Both the position numbers and the translations under genes were made by a program. A stretch of DNA of 32,504 bases from Holosporaceae bacterium (GTDB lineage Bacteria; Pseudomonadota; Alphaproteobacteria; UBA3830): contig JAISYI010000017.1 in the NCBI GenBank assembly GCA_031269995.1, forward strand, positions 1-32,504. Direction: 5' to 3'. Within the stretch, counting starts at the first letter, position 1, and the number at the start of each line of letters is the position of its first letter. Below the pieces are notes generated by a model. That model was not told where the DNA came from. It did not search any database and worked only from the letters and a program-made list of their open reading frames with translations. Below are positions 27,365 through 32,504 of this stretch, piece after piece.

Positions 27365-28468
27365 ATGTTGTCAAAAGACGAAAAGCTTGCGAGGCTTAGG
27401 TTATTTCGCACCGAATCGATCGGTCAAGTGAAATTCTGGGACTTAATCAGCGCCTACGGAAGTGCAGAAAGAGTCATAGCCAAATGGCCAGTGAGGCATC
27501 TAGGCCTAGGAAAAGACCAGGAACTATGCAGTAAAGAAAAGATAGACGAAGAAATTACTGCAATGAAGAGCGTAAGAGCGCGCTTTGTTTTCTTTGAAGA
27601 CGAATTGTATCCTCCACTGTTAAGAAATATCCCAGATCCGCCTCCAATTCTGTCGTTTCTTGGAAATAGGGAAAGGGTGCTCTCCTTCTACCAAAAGAAT
27701 ATCATTGCAGTGGTTGGAGCAAGGAACGCATCGATACCAGCCTGCAAATTCTGCCATATTCTTTGCAAAGATCTAGGAATGCACGACGTGATCACTGTAT
27801 CAGGACTTGCGCGTGGCGTGGATACCAACGCGCATGAGGCAAGTCTCGAGACTGGAACCATATCCGTCTTGGCCAGCGGCATAAATGTTGTATATCCGAA
27901 GGAAAATACAAAGCTTTACTGTGAAATTGTTAAACAAAATGGAATTTTTTCAGAAACGCCATTTGGCGCAGCTCCGCAGCCTCAACTGTTTCCTCGTCGT
28001 AACAGGTTGATTGCTGGAATATCCCATGGCACGGCCCTCATCGAAGCTGCTGAGCAATCCGGATCGCTAATAACTGCTAAAATGGCTCTCGACTACAATA
28101 GGGACGTATTTGCAGTACCAGGATCTCCCCTTGATCCGAGAAGCGTCGGCTGTAATAAATTAATAAAAGAAGGTGCTATTCTTTTGCAGGGCGTGAACGA
28201 CATATTAGAGCACCTGGAGGGCAAAAAAATCCTTCCGGGCAGGTCAGTTCCTTCTCCAATTCCGCTAAAAGCGATAAAGGTGGATCTCGAGAAGATAAGA
28301 AAGAAAATACTAGATTCCCTAAGCCCCGTTCCGATTACTATTGACGAATTGATTTCTTGCATTAGAGTATCTCCTCAGGAAGTGCTTAGTGCACTTTTGG
28401 AGCTGGAGTTGGCCAACAAAATTGTGAGACTGCACGGGCAGCGTGTTTGTCTAGCTCTCGGCAATTAG
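27365..28468 (+). CDS. dprA: DNA-processing protein DprA (Smf)
   Basis: DprA binds incoming single-stranded DNA and loads RecA during natural transformation. The 367-residue protein has an N-terminal helical domain, then the Rossmann-like core. Core motifs are VVGARNAS at 116-123, SGLARGVDTNAHEASL at 146-161, VLASGINVVYPKEN at 168-181, FPRRNRLIAG at 209-218 and EQSGSLITAKMAL at 230-242. A C-terminal winged helix (about 305-367, SPVPITIDELISCI) completes the long form. The start ATG 27365 lies 45 nt after plsY. No competence pilus or ComEC genes are visible here, so the role in this organism is open; the gene itself looks fully intact. Confidence 0.95.
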   Translation: MLSKDEKLARLRLFRTESIGQVKFWDLISAYGSAERVIAKWPVRHLGLGKDQELCSKEKIDEEITAMKSVRARFVFFEDELYPPLLRNIPDPPPILSFLGNRERVLSFYQKNIIAVVGARNASIPACKFCHILCKDLGMHDVITVSGLARGVDTNAHEASLETGTISVLASGINVVYPKENTKLYCEIVKQNGIFSETPFGAAPQPQLFPRRNRLIAGISHGTALIEAAEQSGSLITAKMALDYNRDVFAVPGSPLDPRSVGCNKLIKEGAILLQGVNDILEHLEGKKILPGRSVPSPIPLKAIKVDLEKIRKKILDSLSPVPITIDELISCIRVSPQEVLSALLELELANKIVRLHGQRVCLALGN

Positions 28469-28486
28469 TTTTGTGAAGGTATGCAT

Positions 28487-30898
28487 ATGCATCTTATCGT
28501 TGTGGAGTCTCCCGCAAAAGCGAAAACAATAAGCAAATATCTGTTGTCCGGGTATAAGGTTGTAGCAAGCTATGGTCATGTTCGCGATCTGCTATCAAAA
28601 GACGGTAGCGTTCTTCCCGATGATAATTTTTCCATGGTGTGGGATGTAAAGCCGGACGGGAAGAAACATCTGCAGGATATTTCCAACCAGCTCAAAAGTT
28701 GCGATGAATTACTGCTCGCTACTGATCCAGATAGGGAGGGGGAGGCTATCTCGTGGCATATTAAAGAGCTCTTATATGAAAGCAGAAAGCTGAATGTCCC
28801 TTTCAAGAGGATAGTTTTTCATGAGGTTACCAAAGGAGCCATAAAAGAGGCTCTTGCCAATCCGCGTGACCTCGATCAGTTCCTCGTTGATGCATATTTG
28901 GCGAGGCGTGCACTTGATTACCTAGTGGGATTTACAATTTCACCGATTCTATGGAGAAAATTACCGGGTAGCAAATCTGCTGGACGCGTACAATCGGTGG
29001 CGTTGCGAATTATCGTCGATAGGGAAGCGGAAATAGAAGCGTTCAAAAAGAAGGAATATTGGTCCATCGAAGCAAAATTCGAAGCGAAGAACAAAAAAAT
29101 CTTCGACGCAAAACTCATGAGTTACAAAGGAAGGAAGTTGGATAAATTTTCCATCCCGAATGAAACGGAAGCGCTGTCTTTGAAAGAATTGCTGCTCTTG
29201 CAGAAATTTACCGTAGAGTCTGTGGAATCGAAGGTGGTCAAGCGCAATCCTGTTCCAGCATTCATCACCTCTACATTACAGCAGGAAGCGTCTCGTAAAC
29301 TAGGGTTCAGTGCAAGAAAGACGATGCAACTGGCCCAAAATCTCTACGAAGGGGTGAGCGTTGACGGCGAGACTATAGCCTTCATTACCTATATGAGAAC
29401 TGACAGTGTTAATTTGTCGAAAGAAGCCATTGCCAGTATTAGGGATCTAGTCGCACAGAAGTATGGGAAAGACTTTCTGCCGGAAAAGCCGCGCTTCTAT
29501 CAGACGAAGGTGAAAAATGCCCAGGAAGCCCATGAAGCCATCAGACCAGTGGACACTGCACTCGTACCTGATTCAATGCGAGGGAAAATCAGCACAGATC
29601 ATTTTAAACTGTATGATTTGATATGGAAGAGGGCGGTCGCGTCGCAGATGGCTTCGGCGGAGTTTGATCAAGTGCAGGTGGATATCTCAGACAATGATCG
29701 CAGTACGTTTCGAGCCAATGGTAATACACTGAAATTTGAGGGGTTTATAAAAGTGTACATGGAAGGAAAAGATGATGCGGCAGAGGAAGAGGCTGAGGGA
29801 CTCCTGCCTCCGCTGATCAAAGGCGATTCCGTACCTATGAAAAATTTAGAAGCTTTGCAGCATTTTACGATTCCTCCCCCAAGGTTTTCTGAAGCCAGCC
29901 TTGTGAAAAAACTGGAGGAATTAGGGATTGGCAGACCATCCACCTATGCAAGTATACTTCAAGTTTTGCAGGATCGCGGATATGCCAAGCTTGCCAAAAA
30001 GTTTTTCGTTCCCGAAATTCGTGGTCGTCTTGTAACCGTTTTCTTGACGAATTTCTTCAACAAATACCTGGAGTACGGCTTCACTGCGGAACTTGAGCAG
30101 TCTTTAGATGACATATCCAATGGCACTAAATCAAAACTCGAGACACTGAGGAATTTTTGGACAGAATTCTCTGAAAACGTTACCCAAACAAAGGAAATAA
30201 AGATTTCAGAGGTAATAGACAAATTGAACACAGCGCTTGAATCCTTTCTATTTCAGAGGGAGGATGGCAGTGTTACCAGAGAGTGTCCAGAATGTAAGTC
30301 AGGTGAATTGAGCCTGAAAATTGGGCGATTTGGAGCTTTTCTTGGATGCTCGTGTTATCCTGTGTGCGGCTATGTAAAGAGGTTAGACTCTGCTACGATC
30401 AGTGAAAGCGATTCAGAAGTGGCTCAGTCAGCTGAATATCCTGTATTTCTCGGTGTTGATTCCTCTGACGGTTCCGAGATTAGCCTGAGGAAGGGCCCCT
30501 ACGGCATTTACGTACAGAAAGATAGAAAGGTAGATAACAACGCACCTGATGCAAGTGATGAAACTGCAAAGTCTGGAGCCAGGTCTGGGGTAAAATCTGC
30601 TGGAAAATCCTCTGCAAAAGACTATAGGAAATCTCAAAAACCGATGAGAGCTTCTCTTCCAAGTTTTATCGATCGAAACAGCATCAACATAAGTATCGCT
30701 CTTTCGCTTCTGCAATTTCCTAAAATTTTAGGACAACACGAAGGGGAGGATGTAAAAATCGGAATAGGGAAATTTGGTCCATACGTTTTATTTAAAGGAA
30801 AATATGTATCAGCGCCAAAATCTGAGGCAATCTTTTCTATGACATTAGATAATGCGATTGCCCTCGTTAGAGCGAGCAAAAAAACAAAAAGTAAATAA
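28487..30898 (+). CDS. topA: DNA topoisomerase I (type IA)
   Basis: TopA relaxes negative supercoils by cutting one strand and joining it transiently to a tyrosine. The 803-residue protein has the Toprim domain (IVVESPAKAKTI at the start, TDPDREGEAISWH near 79-91) and the active-site ITYMRTDSVNLS with the catalytic Tyr at about 302. SAGRVQSVALRI and ELGIGRPSTYASIL are further core motifs. The C-terminal part has one four-cysteine zinc ribbon (CPEC ... CSCYPVC), two CrpT-like repeats and, between them, a Ser/Lys/Ala-rich linker (about 685-725). ATG 28487 has AAGG at proper spacing; ATG 28481 is too close. The usual downstream rnr is missing. Confidence 0.96.
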   Translation: MHLIVVESPAKAKTISKYLLSGYKVVASYGHVRDLLSKDGSVLPDDNFSMVWDVKPDGKKHLQDISNQLKSCDELLLATDPDREGEAISWHIKELLYESRKLNVPFKRIVFHEVTKGAIKEALANPRDLDQFLVDAYLARRALDYLVGFTISPILWRKLPGSKSAGRVQSVALRIIVDREAEIEAFKKKEYWSIEAKFEAKNKKIFDAKLMSYKGRKLDKFSIPNETEALSLKELLLLQKFTVESVESKVVKRNPVPAFITSTLQQEASRKLGFSARKTMQLAQNLYEGVSVDGETIAFITYMRTDSVNLSKEAIASIRDLVAQKYGKDFLPEKPRFYQTKVKNAQEAHEAIRPVDTALVPDSMRGKISTDHFKLYDLIWKRAVASQMASAEFDQVQVDISDNDRSTFRANGNTLKFEGFIKVYMEGKDDAAEEEAEGLLPPLIKGDSVPMKNLEALQHFTIPPPRFSEASLVKKLEELGIGRPSTYASILQVLQDRGYAKLAKKFFVPEIRGRLVTVFLTNFFNKYLEYGFTAELEQSLDDISNGTKSKLETLRNFWTEFSENVTQTKEIKISEVIDKLNTALESFLFQREDGSVTRECPECKSGELSLKIGRFGAFLGCSCYPVCGYVKRLDSATISESDSEVAQSAEYPVFLGVDSSDGSEISLRKGPYGIYVQKDRKVDNNAPDASDETAKSGARSGVKSAGKSSAKDYRKSQKPMRASLPSFIDRNSINISIALSLLQFPKILGQHEGEDVKIGIGKFGPYVLFKGKYVSAPKSEAIFSMTLDNAIALVRASKKTKSK

Positions 30899-30981
30899 TT
30901 CGGTATCCAACTGGCGTGGCAGCCTCTTATAAAGATATATTGGCTGCAAAATCACTGTTATGGGGAGGATTGCCAGTTTTT

Positions 30982-31010
30982 CTTGTGCATGAGGAGAATT
31001 GTTGTATAAT
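30982..31010 (+). promoter_or_regulatory. Candidate promoter upstream of ihfB
   Basis: A perfect -10 TATAAT at 31005-31010 has a weak -35 match (CTTGTG at 30982-30987) 17 nt upstream. Transcription would start near 31017, giving a leader of about 75 nt before the ihfB start. It would serve ihfB and probably accD, which follows after 12 nt. Confidence 0.55.
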
Positions 31011-31092
31011 ACACTTTTTATATATAGGGTTACTCTAGTGGGTGAAATTTTATATTATTGCGTTGAGATGCTTTTTTGAGGGGGGGAGAGTG

Positions 31093-31383
31093 ATGACAAA
31101 ATCTGACCTTGTGGAGAGAGTCTCTGCAATCTATCCCTATATGCATGTTCGTAACGTCGAGAAGGTGGTGTCAATCATTTTGAATTCGATCGTGAATTCT
31201 CTAAAAGATGGTGGCCGCGTGGAATTGCGCGGTTTTGGTTCATTTTCTGTGCGTTACCGTGAAGAATTTGAAGGTAGAAATCCTAGAACTGGTGAACTTG
31301 TGGTTGTTCAGGAAAAGAAAGTTCCATTTTTTAAAGCAGGGCAGCAATTGAAGGATTTAATCAACGGATCTGATGCCTCCTGA
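31093..31383 (+). CDS. ihfB: Integration host factor subunit beta (HU/IHF family)
   Basis: This 96-residue DNA-bending protein starts MTKSDLVERVSAIYP and shows the IHF-beta pattern RVELRGFGSFSVRYREEFEGRNPRTGE and VPFFKAGQQLKDLIN. The NPRTGE loop holds the proline that intercalates into DNA. It would pair with an IhfA subunit to bend DNA at promoters and recombination sites. The frame extends upstream to 31042, but the very strong GGGGGGAGAG at 31081-31090 and family length favour ATG 31093 (GTG 31090 is one codon earlier). HU is the main alternative; the MTKSDLVERV start and RVELRGFGSFSV favour IHF-beta. Confidence 0.88.
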   Translation: MTKSDLVERVSAIYPYMHVRNVEKVVSIILNSIVNSLKDGGRVELRGFGSFSVRYREEFEGRNPRTGELVVVQEKKVPFFKAGQQLKDLINGSDAS

Positions 31384-31395
31384 GAGGAGTTAGGT

Positions 31396-32247
31396 ATGAA
31401 CTGGCTTAAGAATTTTGTTCGACCTAAGATTCGTGCTTTGATTGGGAAAAATGTGCCTGATAGCCTTTGGGAAAAGTGCCCGGAGTGCGAACGGATGGTT
31501 TTTTCGAAAGAGTTGAATGAAAACCTTCGTGTGTGTCCGCACTGCGGATATCATCTAAGGTTGAATCTGCAGGAGAGAATTTTAAATCTTTTTGATAATG
31601 GAGATTTTATACGGATCAAATATCAAACGCAGGTACATGATCCACTAAAATTCAAGGATAATAAGAGATATATAGATCGCCTTAAGTCTGCTAGAGAGCA
31701 GACAATGGAAGAAGACTCTGTTATTGTTGGGCATGGTCGCATAGGAGGATATAAGACCGTTGCTGTCTTGTTTAACTTCGATTTCATGGGCGGATCCATG
31801 GGAACTGCAGTCGGTGAAGCATTTTTTGCCGCTGCAGATTTTGCTGTGAACAAGGGGTATGCCTTTCTTGTAATGCCGTGTTCCGGAGGCGCGAGAATGC
31901 AGGAGGGAATTTTTTCATTAATGCAGATGCCAAGGACCTTAATTGCAGTCAACAGAGTGAAGGCAGCGGAGCTTCCCTATATCGTTCTCTTGACGAATCC
32001 AACAACTGGAGGTGTATCTGCCTCATTTGCCATGCAAGGCGACATCCATATTGCCGAACCTGGGGCAATCATTGCGTTTACAGGGCAGAGAGTAATCGAG
32101 GATACCATTCACGAGAAATTGCCAGAAGGGTTCCAAAAATCAGAGTATCTTCTGCAGCATGGCATGGTGGATGCCGTAGTGAATAGAAAAGATCTAAAAG
32201 CTACGATATCTAAAGTTCTAGAACTTCTTACACATAAGAGATATTGA
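31396..32247 (+). CDS. accD: Acetyl-CoA carboxylase carboxyltransferase subunit beta
   Basis: AccD, with AccA, transfers the carboxyl group from biotin to acetyl-CoA, giving malonyl-CoA for fatty acid synthesis. The 283-residue protein has the N-terminal zinc finger with C28, C31, C47 and C50, then the crotonase-like core. Core motifs include NFDFMGGSMGTAVGEA, MPCSGGARMQEG, TNPTTGGVSASFAM and FTGQRVIEDTI. The start ATG 31396 follows GAGGAG and lies 12 nt after ihfB. In many alphaproteobacteria trpF-trpB-trpA lie between ihfB and accD and folC follows; here ihfB abuts accD directly. Acetyl-CoA made by the Por complex could feed this step (inference). Confidence 0.96.
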   Translation: MNWLKNFVRPKIRALIGKNVPDSLWEKCPECERMVFSKELNENLRVCPHCGYHLRLNLQERILNLFDNGDFIRIKYQTQVHDPLKFKDNKRYIDRLKSAREQTMEEDSVIVGHGRIGGYKTVAVLFNFDFMGGSMGTAVGEAFFAAADFAVNKGYAFLVMPCSGGARMQEGIFSLMQMPRTLIAVNRVKAAELPYIVLLTNPTTGGVSASFAMQGDIHIAEPGAIIAFTGQRVIEDTIHEKLPEGFQKSEYLLQHGMVDAVVNRKDLKATISKVLELLTHKRY

Positions 32248-32272
32248 CAAAGATCATAACTTGTTAGCTTAG

Positions 32273-32303
32273 GCTGAAGGTTATTTTTTGTTGCCTTTTC
32301 AGC
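32273..32303 (+). terminator. Weak hairpin downstream of accD
   Basis: GCTGAAGG at 32273-32280 can pair with most of CCTTTTCAGC at 32294-32303 (6 bp GCTGAA/TTCAGC plus a GG/CC pair with a two-base bulge). It is not followed by a T-run, so a role in ending the ihfB-accD transcript is only possible. The rest of the 230-nt gap to the next start shows repeated TTAGCT-type words but no clear gene. Confidence 0.3.
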
Positions 32304-32481
32304 GAATACACCAATTTTAGCTTATGTTACTAATAACTGCGCTAACAACGAAAAATCAACATGTTCTCTCATCTTTCTTTGTTATTCTACGCGAATAATG
32401 GATTAGATTTTAGCTAAAGTTATGTATTAAAGTTTTCAGAAAGGCTAAACTTTCAGAGTTTTTGTAGATGGAAGTATAGCC

Positions 32482-32504
32482 ATGAAGCTAGATATAACAG
32501 AAAT
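32482..32504 (+). CDS. First codons of an unidentified gene at the right edge
   Basis: ATG 32482 follows GGAAG at about 32471-32475 and opens MKLDITE before the sequence ends. Too little is present to identify it. In relatives folC often follows accD, but these residues do not particularly suggest FolC, and the gap from accD is larger than for a coupled gene. Confidence 0.3.

Noticed and set aside
1-32504. tRNA genes, rRNA genes, CRISPR arrays, prophage or toxin-antitoxin loci
   Set aside because: No T-arm-like GGTTCGAATC blocks with acceptor pairing, no repeat-spacer series and no phage or toxin motifs were found on either strand by eye.

Overview
The window reads as a stretch of a compact, AT-leaning alphaproteobacterial chromosome, most likely from a host-associated lineage with a reduced genome (Holosporales- or Rickettsiales-like; inference). 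The clues are a DksA with only one of the four zinc-finger cysteines, a TRVDGD motif in the Ffh GTPase, an RNase III with GDRVLGL, and gene blocks typical of this class (lepB-rnc-era-recO, hslV-hslU, plsY-dprA-topA). Genes overlap by 1-8 nt at many joints, two insertion sequences have decayed, and several conserved neighbourhoods look as if biosynthetic genes were removed from them.

Layout. 1-241: an unassigned edge region with a hairpin before a transposase. 242-1390: two decaying IS remnants, first IS630-type and then IS1595-type, both interrupted by a TAG codon. 1396-5711 (minus strand): a tight four-gene operon, porG-porA-porB plus a GltD-like NAD(P)H flavoprotein with a C-terminal ferredoxin domain. 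This is a four-subunit pyruvate:ferredoxin oxidoreductase whose electrons probably go to NAD(P)+. 5841-9049 (plus): ffh, an overlapping acyltransferase-3 membrane protein and a TPR lipoprotein. 9369-9761: a YciA-type acyl-CoA thioesterase. 9857-15230 (plus): a run from a good promoter through rpmI, rplT, dksA, lepB, rnc, era, recO and a lone pntA (transhydrogenase alpha-1).

15312-26337 (minus): rpoC, rpoB, hslU, hslV and a thioredoxin-like TlpA/ResA protein, so rpoBC is not joined to rplKAJL here. 26336 onward (plus): an LptM-like lipoprotein whose start codon overlaps that of the TlpA-like gene, then plsY, dprA, topA, ihfB, accD and the first codons of an unidentified gene at the right edge.

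Most genes are housekeeping: transcription, ribosome and RNA maturation, protein export and quality control, DNA topology and repair, and membrane lipid synthesis. The part that stands out is the oxygen-sensitive type of pyruvate oxidation encoded by the por operon, which would suit life in a low-oxygen niche such as an anaerobic or microaerobic protist host (inference). An orphan pntA without its membrane partners is the second oddity. No rRNA or tRNA genes, CRISPR arrays or prophage genes were seen.
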